Shown here: piece after piece, positions 51,159 through 57,804 of the stretch | How positions within the stretch are numbered: position 1 is the first letter of the stretch | Layout of the letters: each line of letters starts with the position of its first letter | Assembly (NCBI RefSeq): GCF_004000985.1 | Contig: NZ_BIMH01000015.1 | Location: forward strand, 1-64,000 | Origin: Paenibacillus validus NBRC 15382 | GTDB taxonomy: Bacteria > Bacillota > Bacilli > Paenibacillales > NBRC-103111 | DNA: 64,000 nucleotides | Direction of reading: 5' to 3' | Program-made: the position numbers and the translations under genes | Notes under the pieces: model-generated | What the model was told of the DNA's origin: nothing | Database searches by the model: none | What the model saw: only the letters and a program-made list of their open reading frames with translations

Positions 51159-52208
51159 CTAGAGGACGTTAATCTGCAGCTCGCCCAGCTTGCGCTTGAA
51201 ATCGGCCTTCAAGATCCGTTTCTCGCGAGGCTCCAGGAAGGCCGCATCCACGCCGTTCATAACGATCGCGGCCAGCTCGTGCAGCGTAAAATGAAACTTC
51301 TCTGCGATCGTTTGGTACTCTTGCGTAATCGTCGTGCCGGATACGGTCGGATTATCCGTATTGACGGTCAGCGTCAACCCCTGCTCGAAGTACTGCTTGA
51401 TCGGATACGCCTCCCAACCGGATACGGCCTTCGTCTGGATGTTGCTGACCGGACAAAGCTCCAATGGGACGTTCCGCTCTCTGACAATCTCCAATACTTC
51501 CGGGTTTTCCTGCAGACGCACGCCGTGCCCGATCCGAACGGCGCCAAGCCGGGTAACGGCCTCATAAATGTTGGCCGGTCCCGCCGCTTCGCCGGCATGG
51601 ATCGTAATCGGAATGCCGTGTTTGCGGGCTAACGCGAACGTATCGCGGAATAACTCCGCCGGGAACGAAGCTTCATCGCCCGCAAGGTCGACGGCGACGA
51701 CGCCTTGGCCGAGGAAGCGGGCCGCGGCTTCCACGACCTCGCGATTGGCCTGCTGCGAATGGTTGCGCATGCAGATCGCGATGGCGCGCGCTTTGACGCC
51801 GCAGCGCGCTTCTCCCTGTTTGAGCCCTTCGGTCACCCAGTACATCGTTTCGTCGACGGATAAGCCCATCTTCCGGTGAAGCTGCGGCGCGAAGCGAACC
51901 TCGATATAACCGCAGCTGTGCTCGGCGGCTTGCTCGACCGCCTCGCGGGCGACGCGCTTTAAGGCGTCTCCCGTTTGCAGAAACGGCGTCGTAAAGTCGA
52001 ACTTGCTTAAATATTCCTTCAAGCTTCCGCAATCGTCGGTCACCTGCATATAAGGCAGCAGCAGCTCCTTCTCGGAGGCAGGCAGCGGAATGCCCAGCGT
52101 ACTGGCCAGCTCGAGCGCCGTTTCCGGTTTGACGCAGCCGTCCAAGTGCAGATGAAGGTCGACCTTCGGCAGCTTTCGTATCAATTCCTTGGTGATGACG
52201 GTATCCAT
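51159..52208 (-). CDS. add: Adenosine deaminase
   Basis: A 349-aa zinc enzyme that deaminates adenosine to inosine. The metal and catalytic motifs are all present: KVDLHLHLDGCVKPETALEL (two His), TIHAGEAAGPANIYEAVTRL (His and Glu), RIGHGVRLQENPEVLEIV, LCPVSNIQTKAV and TVNTDNPTVSGTTITQEY (Asp). Start ATG 52208, ribosome site AAAGGAG. It has its own sigmaA promoter at 52409-52437 and a leader of about 190 bases. Its place beside pucR and the xanthine dehydrogenase genes puts it at the entry of purine catabolism. Confidence 0.96.
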   Translation of the reverse strand: MDTVITKELIRKLPKVDLHLHLDGCVKPETALELASTLGIPLPASEKELLLPYMQVTDDCGSLKEYLSKFDFTTPFLQTGDALKRVAREAVEQAAEHSCGYIEVRFAPQLHRKMGLSVDETMYWVTEGLKQGEARCGVKARAIAICMRNHSQQANREVVEAAARFLGQGVVAVDLAGDEASFPAELFRDTFALARKHGIPITIHAGEAAGPANIYEAVTRLGAVRIGHGVRLQENPEVLEIVRERNVPLELCPVSNIQTKAVSGWEAYPIKQYFEQGLTLTVNTDNPTVSGTTITQEYQTIAEKFHFTLHELAAIVMNGVDAAFLEPREKRILKADFKRKLGELQINVL

Positions 52209-52241
52209 AACGCTTGTTCTCCTTTCGATTTATAGAAGGAA

Positions 52242-52266
52242 ATAGACATTCAACGGGAATGTCTAT
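52242..52266 (-). promoter_or_regulatory. Perfect hairpin in the add leader
   Basis: ATAGACATTC and GAATGTCTAT pair over 10 bases around a 5-base loop, 34 bases upstream of the add start, followed on the transcript by TTTCCTTCT. It could be an attenuator or a structure affecting the ribosome site. Confidence 0.45.
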
Positions 52267-52339
52267 CGGCATAGGAACGACGATCTTCAGTTAACGGACG
52301 GAAGCTGGACATGATCCGTATCGCAAGAAACGGTTTCGC

Positions 52340-52405
52340 AAGAAAAGCTGCCGCCAAAACACGAACGCATCTTCCTCGAAAGTGCTCCGACCAGAAGCTT
52401 TTCTT
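52340..52405 (-). ncRNA. Possible structured 5' leader of add
   Basis: The predicted add transcript begins near 52402. AAGAAAAGC at its 5' end and GCTTTTCTT (plus positions 52340-52348) can close a 66-base element by a 9-bp stem. It contains repeat copy 2. I compared it by eye with the purine riboswitch core and found no match, so it is not a known purine sensor as far as I can see. Confidence 0.3.
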
Positions 52406-52407
52406 AA
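52367..52407. repeat. 40-bp repeat, copy 2 (add leader)
   Basis: GCATCTTCCTCGAAAGTGCT then CCGACCAGAAGCTTTTCTTAA in two adjoining pieces; differs from 45381-45420 by one inserted base and three substitutions. The hairpin is weaker here because of the substitutions. Confidence 0.6.
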
Positions 52408-52408
52408 T

Positions 52409-52437
52409 ACTATACGTACGGTCATGGTTTATGTCAA
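52409..52437 (-). promoter_or_regulatory. SigmaA promoter of add
   Basis: On the minus strand TTGACA (52437-52432) and TATAGT (52414-52409) are exactly 17 bases apart. Confidence 0.75.
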
Positions 52438-52491
52438 TAATCATAACAACAAAACATAAAATAAGGGTTTTTCAATTAATATATTACACAA

Positions 52492-52501
52492 ACATAACAT
52501 A
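52492..52501. promoter_or_regulatory. TATGTTATGT motif upstream of add promoter
   Basis: The minus strand reads TATGTTATGT, identical to 56380-56389 upstream of the BMP importer gene. It lies about 60 bases upstream of the add -35. The 52209-52806 gap otherwise holds the add leader, the repeat, the pucR promoter and AT-rich palindromes, and no further gene. Confidence 0.4.
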
Positions 52502-52702
52502 AATAATTGCAAATTGTTGAACACGGCCGTTCAATTTCGGATGTTTCCAGCGTTCTCTCGTTAGGGGACGGTTCGGATCATTGGATTGCGAAATGCTGAA
52601 ATACTAGGTTTTACTGGATTTATTGGAGGGTCAGAGATTAGGGGCGGGTGTAAAGGAGGCAACATCGGCAGCCCAATTTATGAAAATTTATCGATTTGAC
52701 GG

Positions 52703-52732
52703 TTTACATAAAATTGTATTTAGTGTTATATA
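52703..52732 (+). promoter_or_regulatory. Predicted pucR promoter
   Basis: TTTACA (52703-52708) and TATATA (52727-52732) are 18 bases apart; an alternative is TTGACG at 52696 with TTTAGT 17 bases on. Both place initiation just before the palindrome at 52753. Confidence 0.5.
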
Positions 52733-52752
52733 TTATTACATAAACAAATATT

Positions 52753-52775
52753 AATATAACATATAATGTTATATT
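52753..52775 (+). promoter_or_regulatory. Palindrome upstream of pucR
   Basis: AATATAACAT and ATGTTATATT are perfect 10-base arms around ATA, ending 31 bases before the pucR start. It shares the ATGTTAT core with the TATGTTATGT motif at 52492 and 56380. A likely autoregulatory operator. Confidence 0.55.
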
Positions 52776-52806
52776 TTGCGTTTTTTTGGCGCGGAGGGTG
52801 GGTTCT

Positions 52807-54399
52807 ATGAATATGACGGTCGAACAGGCGTTATCGGTATACCCGCTGTCGGAAGGGCGTTTGATCGCCGGGAGGGATGGGGCCGCACGCATCGTGAAAT
52901 CGGTCAATGTGATGGATGCGCCGGATATTACGGAATGGATCAAAGACGGAGAGATGCTGTTCACGACGGCTTACGTGATGAAGGACCGGCCTGAAGAAGC
53001 GATCGATTTGCTGCGCAAGCTCCATGCGAGAGGCTCTGCGGGGCTGGGCATCAAGCTCGGCCGTTTTTGGACGAATGTGCCCCAGTCGATTGTGGAGGAG
53101 GCGGACCGGCTCGGATTTCCGCTGATCGAGCTGCCGTATCAGTTCACCTTTTCCGATCAGATGAACGGGTTGTTTCATGCGGAGCTGGAGCGAAATACGC
53201 GATCGCTTCAAAGATTGCTGGAGAAGCAAAAGAAGCTGATGCAATTTGCGCTGGGCGCGCAGTCGGATTCGATGTTTTTTGAACAAGTGCAGGCGATTGT
53301 AGAGACGCCGTTCGCCGTGGTGAGCTCGCGCGGCCATTTGATTTACAATGCGACGTCGTACGGCGATAAGCAGCTGCTGGAAGGTTGGCCTTGGCGCGAA
53401 GGGGTCAGGCGCTTGCGGGCGGGAGGAGGCGAAATGTACCGCGTTCCCGTCGAGTACAAACGGGAATGTATCGGGTACGCGGTCTTCGGCCGGCATGAGG
53501 TGGCGCTTATGAAGGAAGAAGAGGGACTGTTCGTGCAAACGGCGGAAATTCTCGCGCATCACTTGAGCTGCATTTATCGCGATGAGCTGGAGCGTTCGCT
53601 GAATCGCGATTTGGGCGGGATGTTTGCCCGCTATTTGAGTCAAGACGTGCCGGTCGGGATGCTTACGGCGCAGATGGAGGATCTGGGCATTCGCGTGCTG
53701 GGCGGTTCCTATCAATGTGTGCTGACGAAGGTGATGTCAGGGGTGGACGGGGCGCACCGGGAGGTCATCAAGGCCGTTCGGGAGGAGCTGGAGTACAACC
53801 CGGCTTTTCGCGAGCTGGAGGTTGTGCATTTCGTGGTGGGGAACGGGGTATTCTCGATTTTTCGGGGCGACGAATGGGCAGTCTCCGGCAAGCTGCCGGA
53901 CATCATGAACCGCGCGCTCGGCTGTATGTTGGACAAAGGGATTTTGCCGCAAATTCGAATGTCCGTTAGCAATAAGAAAACGAAGCCTGCTGTTCTCCGG
54001 CAAGCTTACATGGAGTGCTCGGAGGCGTTCGAGCTGGCGGAGCGGCTTGGCGTCGCCGACAAGGTCGTGCGCTTCGAATCGGTGGAGCTGGCCTATGTAT
54101 TCCGCCACGTGCCGACGAACGAGATGCGTACGTACGGGCAAGAGGTGCTGGCGGAGCTGTTGGCCAAAGACCCGGATTACGCACACGAAATGCTGCGGAC
54201 GCTGGAAGCGTTCCTGGAGCATGACGGCCAGGTGAACGAGGCGGCGAAGCATTTGTTCGTGCATCGCAACACGGTGGCCTACCGGCTGGAGAAGATCGGT
54301 GAAATCCTCGGGGCCGATTTCAAAAAAATGAACGATTTGCTGAGGCTGAAGCTGGCGTTTATGTTCCGGCGCATGCTTGATGAGCGGGATTCGGAGTAA
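52807..54399 (+). CDS. pucR: PucR family purine catabolism regulator
   Basis: A 530-aa regulator. The N-terminal PucR domain (NMTVEQALSVYPLSEGRLIA, SVNVMDAPDITEWIKDGEML, then FPLIELPYQFTFSDQMNGLF) is followed by a GGDEF-like middle region and a C-terminal helix-turn-helix (NEAAKHLFVHRNTVAYRLEK) of the PucR_2 type. In Bacillus PucR activates uptake and degradation of purines in response to allantoin-type signals. Start ATG 52807 after GGAGGGTGGG. It heads the purine operon at 54430-64000 and is divergent from add. Confidence 0.93.
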   Translation: MNMTVEQALSVYPLSEGRLIAGRDGAARIVKSVNVMDAPDITEWIKDGEMLFTTAYVMKDRPEEAIDLLRKLHARGSAGLGIKLGRFWTNVPQSIVEEADRLGFPLIELPYQFTFSDQMNGLFHAELERNTRSLQRLLEKQKKLMQFALGAQSDSMFFEQVQAIVETPFAVVSSRGHLIYNATSYGDKQLLEGWPWREGVRRLRAGGGEMYRVPVEYKRECIGYAVFGRHEVALMKEEEGLFVQTAEILAHHLSCIYRDELERSLNRDLGGMFARYLSQDVPVGMLTAQMEDLGIRVLGGSYQCVLTKVMSGVDGAHREVIKAVREELEYNPAFRELEVVHFVVGNGVFSIFRGDEWAVSGKLPDIMNRALGCMLDKGILPQIRMSVSNKKTKPAVLRQAYMECSEAFELAERLGVADKVVRFESVELAYVFRHVPTNEMRTYGQEVLAELLAKDPDYAHEMLRTLEAFLEHDGQVNEAAKHLFVHRNTVAYRLEKIGEILGADFKKMNDLLRLKLAFMFRRMLDERDSE

Positions 54400-54429
54400 C
54401 GGTCTTATAAGTTGAAAGGGGGTGGTGGT

Positions 54430-55605
54430 ATGGAGTTCCACGAGGTGCTGGACGCATGGGACGAAACGCGCGGGAATGCTGTACTGGCCACAGTCATCGG
54501 AGTGGAGGGTCATGCCTACCGCAAGGAGGGCGCTTCGATGCTGCTTTATGCCGACGGCCGCCGTGTCGGGGCGATCAGTCCGGGCTGCCTGGAGGCCGAC
54601 GTCATGGAACGGGTGCCGGACATTGCGGCCGGCGGTCCCCCGCAAACGGTTGAGTACGACATGAGGGATGCCGACGATTGGGCATGGGGAGAAACGGTCG
54701 GCTGCGGCGGAAAAATCACGGTGCTGCTGGAATCGGTGGAAGGAAGGCTCGCCGACGCGCTGACCGAGCTGCTGTCGCGATTGCGGCTCGGCGAAGCGTG
54801 CTGCTTGGTGCGGCGGCGGCAATCGAAGGCCGCCCGGTCTGCATTCATGAGCGGCACTGGTGCGGCGGGCGCGCCGGAAGGGCTTGGCAGGCACGAGGAA
54901 TCGGGAATGCCGGGGCTGCCGGGAGAGTCGAGGGGGCCGGAAATGTGGGGAATGCCGGGAGTGCTGGATGCGAGCCTGGAGTACGAAGTGGAAGCGGTAA
55001 GTTCCGGGGAGGCGGCGACAGGCTGGGAAGACGATGGCTTCCGCTTGCTGTGCGAACCGAAGCCGCGTTTGCTTATATTCGGCGCGGGTGCGGATGCCGA
55101 GCCGCTCGCTGCGCTGGCTGCTGCGTCCGGGTTTCGCGTCGTCGTGGCCGATTGGCGGGAATCGCTTTGCTGCCCGGGGCATTTTCCCGGCTGTGGGACG
55201 TTCGTCGGCTCGCCGGTGGAGGCGGTCGAGCGGCTCGGCGTAAGCGAATCGGATTACGTTGTGGTGATGAGCCATCATCCGGGCCGCGACCGTCAATGCT
55301 TGCAGGCGTTGTGGCCGCGGGCTGCCCGTTACGTCGGAGTGCTCGGCTCGAAGGCGCGGACCCGGCGGTTGCTGGAAGGAATGAACCCGCCGCCATGGCT
55401 GCACTGGCCTATCGGGCTGGCCATCGGGGCGGTCGGGCCGCAGGAGATCGCCGTCAGCGTCGTGGCGGAGTTGATTGCCGTGCGCAGGCGGGCAGATATA
55501 CGCGGGGAAAGGGGAAGTGCGCTTGAAGGCGGCGGGGCTGTATTTGGCAGCCGGTCAAAGCCGGCGAATGGGAGTCCCCAAGCTGTCCATCCCGCTCGGG
55601 GATAA
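54430..55605 (+). CDS. pucA: XdhC/CoxI family xanthine dehydrogenase maturation protein
   Basis: A 391-aa XdhC-type chaperone that inserts sulphurated molybdenum cofactor into xanthine dehydrogenase. The N-terminal part is GVEGHAYRKEGASMLLYADG, GAISPGCLEADVMERV and the C-terminal part is a Rossmann domain LLIFGAGADAEPLAALAAAS, VVMSHHPGRDRQCLQALWPR and GLAIGAVGPQEIAVSVVAEL. Between them (about residues 140-195) is a Gly/Pro/Glu-rich insert with a repeated GMPG pattern, unusual for the family. ATG 54430 after AAAGGGGG. The 3' end overlaps the next gene by 83 bp. Confidence 0.9.
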   Translation: MEFHEVLDAWDETRGNAVLATVIGVEGHAYRKEGASMLLYADGRRVGAISPGCLEADVMERVPDIAAGGPPQTVEYDMRDADDWAWGETVGCGGKITVLLESVEGRLADALTELLSRLRLGEACCLVRRRQSKAARSAFMSGTGAAGAPEGLGRHEESGMPGLPGESRGPEMWGMPGVLDASLEYEVEAVSSGEAATGWEDDGFRLLCEPKPRLLIFGAGADAEPLAALAAASGFRVVVADWRESLCCPGHFPGCGTFVGSPVEAVERLGVSESDYVVVMSHHPGRDRQCLQALWPRAARYVGVLGSKARTRRLLEGMNPPPWLHWPIGLAIGAVGPQEIAVSVVAELIAVRRRADIRGERGSALEGGGAVFGSRSKPANGSPQAVHPARG

Positions 55606-56146
55606 GGGTCCGCTTGGCGGTATGGCGCTGCGGGAGGCGGCTCAATCCGGGTTGGATGATATCTTCGTTGTTACGCGTTCAGGGGAGCGGCCGGACTGGT
55701 ATCCTTTTGCAGAGGGGGAGGCCGCGGGTGAACGCTGCTTCCTCATTCCCGCGCCCGAGGCGGAGCTCGGAATGGCGCTCTCGATTCGAGCGGGCTTGTC
55801 GGCTGCGGCCGACAACGGTCCGTATGATGCGGTTGTTGTCCTGCTGGCGGATCAGCCGCTGCTGCGCGCGGACATGATCGACCGGCTGTTGGCGGCATAC
55901 AGGGCCGATCCGTCGCTTGAATTCGCAGCCTGGGCGGATCGGGGAGAGGCGCGGCCGCCGGTGCTGTTCGCAGCGTCCGTATTTGACACGCTGCGCCGTT
56001 TGGCAGGGGACGAGGGGGCGCGCAAGCTGCTGACGGGCTCGCGGCTGCGGGGGAAACTGCTGGAGGGGGAAGCGGCGTGGTTCACGGATTTGGACACGCC
56101 GCTTGAAGTGAAGCTTTTCATTGAACGTTACGTGCGCAGCGGATAA
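55523..56146 (+). CDS. pucB: Molybdenum cofactor nucleotidyltransferase (MocA/PucB-like)
   Basis: A 207-aa MobA/MocA-type NTP transferase, expected to make the molybdopterin cytosine or guanine dinucleotide used by xanthine dehydrogenase. The nucleotide loop is LYLAAGQSRRMGVPKL at residues 6-21; other blocks are ELGMALSIRAGLSAA, VVVLLADQPLLRADMIDRLL and DEGARKLLTGSRLRGKLL. The TTG at 55523 (after AAAGGGGA) puts the loop at the N-terminus as in the family; the frame runs further upstream inside xdhC. The overlap with xdhC suggests coupled translation. Confidence 0.87.
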   Translation: MKAAGLYLAAGQSRRMGVPKLSIPLGDKGPLGGMALREAAQSGLDDIFVVTRSGERPDWYPFAEGEAAGERCFLIPAPEAELGMALSIRAGLSAAADNGPYDAVVVLLADQPLLRADMIDRLLAAYRADPSLEFAAWADRGEARPPVLFAASVFDTLRRLAGDEGARKLLTGSRLRGKLLEGEAAWFTDLDTPLEVKLFIERYVRSG

Positions 56147-56179
56147 GTCGGTGAAGGGGCTGGAAGGAGAGGTGGAAGT

Positions 56180-56288
56180 AAATAGCGGAACTGTAAGGGG
56201 CATCGTTATGCTGGAGGGACCGAGCTGCGAGGTTTAGGCGAATCGCGCATCGTGGTTACGTTATTTTCGAATGAAAGCTCCGCTATTT
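56180..56288. repeat. Inverted-repeat element in the gap before the BMP importer
   Basis: AAATAGCGGA (56180-56189) and TCCGCTATTT (56279-56288) are perfect arms, with another CT/AG pair after one mismatch, about 90 bases apart. The 422-base gap 56147-56568 has no gene; its left part holds this element and its right part holds the promoter and operator of the importer. The look is that of an interspersed intergenic repeat, but only one copy is in the window. Confidence 0.4.
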
Positions 56289-56379
56289 GCGCGAGACGGG
56301 TCCGGCTGAGCGGGTTTGGGCGCAGGGAGGACTGCATAGGACGGCGAATACACGAGGAAGCTCCATGTTGTGTCAACTA

Positions 56380-56389
56380 TATGTTATGT
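56380..56389 (+). promoter_or_regulatory. TATGTTATGT motif upstream of the BMP importer
   Basis: TATGTTATGT, identical to the motif (minus strand) at 52492-52501 and close to the pucR palindrome core. It lies about 77 bases upstream of the importer -35. Candidate PucR or nucleoside-responsive site. Confidence 0.4.
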
Positions 56390-56465
56390 ATATACCGATA
56401 AAGGTGATTATTTCACAAAAACAGCGCATCTTTTTAGCACAAAAAACAAAATAATGTCATATTAA

Positions 56466-56494
56466 TTGACGTATACATGCCGCTGACTTATAGT
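56466..56494 (+). promoter_or_regulatory. SigmaA promoter of the BMP importer operon
   Basis: TTGACG (56466-56471) and TATAGT (56489-56494) are 17 bases apart, 75 bases before the start codon. Confidence 0.65.
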
Positions 56495-56568
56495 GAAATT
56501 ACTTCAAAGACAACGATGGTGCCCAAGTAAACGAAATGATCTAAATCATGTATGCGGAGGAGAGCGCA

Positions 56569-57714
56569 ATGAGACTGACTCAGGTATGGACGGCGGCATT
56601 GATGTTGATTTTGGCCATGATTGTGGGGGTGGCCGGTTGTTCGCAAGAAAGTGCGAAACCGGCTGCGACAGGGACGACTGATCCGAAGCCTGCGGATACG
56701 GCGGCGAAGCCGACAGAGACAAAGGCACCGCGCGTCGCATTCGTCTACATCGGACCTCCAGGTGACGGCGGTTGGACGTACGAGCACGACCAAGGGCGTT
56801 TGCAGATGGAGAAGGAGCTGGGCATCAAGGCTGACTTCGTCGAGAACGTACCGGAAAGCGCCGATGCCGAGCGGGTGATCACGGAGCTGGCGCAAAACCA
56901 CGACCTCATTTTTACAACAAGCTTCGGTTACATGGAATACACGCTGAATGTCGCCAAGAAGTTTCCGAAGGTTATCTTCATGCACGCATCCGGCTACAAA
57001 ACGGCCGACAATATGGGCACCTATTTCGGACGCAATTATCAGGCCAGCTATTTGGCAGGCATCTCCGCCGGTAAAATGACGAAAAAGAACGTGATCGGTT
57101 ACGTCGGCGCGTTCCCGATTCCGGAAGTCATTTATAACATCAACGCGTTCACGCTGGGTGCGCAAAGCGTCAATCCGGACGCGAAAGTCAACGTCGTGTG
57201 GAGCAACACCTGGTACGATCCGGCGACGGAGCGGCAAGCCGCCGTCAGCTTGCTGGACAAAGGCGCCGACGTCATCGCCGCTTACCAGGACTCTCCGGCC
57301 AGCCTGCAGGCGGCTCAAGAGCGCGGTGCGTTCGGCATCGGCAACGATTCCGATATGTCGCGGTTCGCACCGGAAGCGTACATCACGTCCCCGGTATGGA
57401 AGTGGGGCCCTTACTACACGCAAGTGGTCAAGGAAGTCATGGAGGGCAAATGGAAGCCCGGCCAATATTGGGGCAGCATGAAGGACGGCATCGTCGATTT
57501 GGCGCCGCTCGGCAAGAACGTGCCGGACGACGTGAAGAAGCTGGTCGAGGATGCCAAGGCCAAGGTGATGAGCGGCGAGCTTGACGTATTCAAAGGGCCG
57601 ATCTACGATGCGGCGGGCAGTGTGAAGGTGGAAGAAGGCAAGACGCTGGCGGATGCGGATATTTTAAGCACGAACTGGTTTGTCAAAGGGGTTGAAGGCA
57701 CGATCCCGAAATAA
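56569..57714 (+). CDS. BMP family ABC transporter substrate-binding lipoprotein (purine/nucleoside)
   Basis: A 381-aa lipoprotein (signal RLTQVWTAALMLILAMIVGV, lipobox VAGC with Cys24), an Ala/Pro/Thr-rich linker and a BMP/PnrA-like domain: VAFVYIGPPGDGGWTYEHDQ, DLIFTTSFGYMEYTLNVAKK, NYQASYLAGISAGKMTKKNV, then IGYVGAFPIPEV. BMP proteins bind nucleosides or nucleobases. With xanthine dehydrogenase genes around it, a purine ligand is likely. Start ATG 56569 after GCGGAGGAG. A hairpin follows the stop. Confidence 0.92.
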   Translation: MRLTQVWTAALMLILAMIVGVAGCSQESAKPAATGTTDPKPADTAAKPTETKAPRVAFVYIGPPGDGGWTYEHDQGRLQMEKELGIKADFVENVPESADAERVITELAQNHDLIFTTSFGYMEYTLNVAKKFPKVIFMHASGYKTADNMGTYFGRNYQASYLAGISAGKMTKKNVIGYVGAFPIPEVIYNINAFTLGAQSVNPDAKVNVVWSNTWYDPATERQAAVSLLDKGADVIAAYQDSPASLQAAQERGAFGIGNDSDMSRFAPEAYITSPVWKWGPYYTQVVKEVMEGKWKPGQYWGSMKDGIVDLAPLGKNVPDDVKKLVEDAKAKVMSGELDVFKGPIYDAAGSVKVEEGKTLADADILSTNWFVKGVEGTIPK

Positions 57715-57732
57715 AACGGGCTTCCCATGATG

Positions 57733-57762
57733 CAAATCCCTTCGTAACCGCGAAGGGATTTG
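57733..57762 (+). other. Intergenic hairpin after the BMP binding protein gene
   Basis: CAAATCCCTTCG and CGAAGGGATTTG form a perfect 12-bp stem around TAACCG. It resembles the hairpins after the other two binding-protein genes (7443, 16296) and probably sets the ratio of binding protein to the rest of the transporter; partial termination is possible. Confidence 0.6.
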
Positions 57763-57804
57763 TGCTAGCCGAAGGCCCCGGGTGAAGAAGAGAGGCTGAC
57801 TCGA

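Noticed and set aside
50969-51172. A 67-codon plus-strand frame between the small gene and add
   Set aside because: It crosses the nested palindrome, lacks a ribosome site and has no hydrophobic or domain pattern.
52209-52440. Purine riboswitch in the add leader
   Set aside because: The conserved core (ATATGG, GTTTCTACC and the P3 loop with CTGACTA) is not found; only unrelated stems are present.
53737-55404. A 555-codon open frame on the minus strand opposite pucR and xdhC
   Set aside because: It is antisense to two clear genes and has a random-looking basic composition typical of shadow frames.
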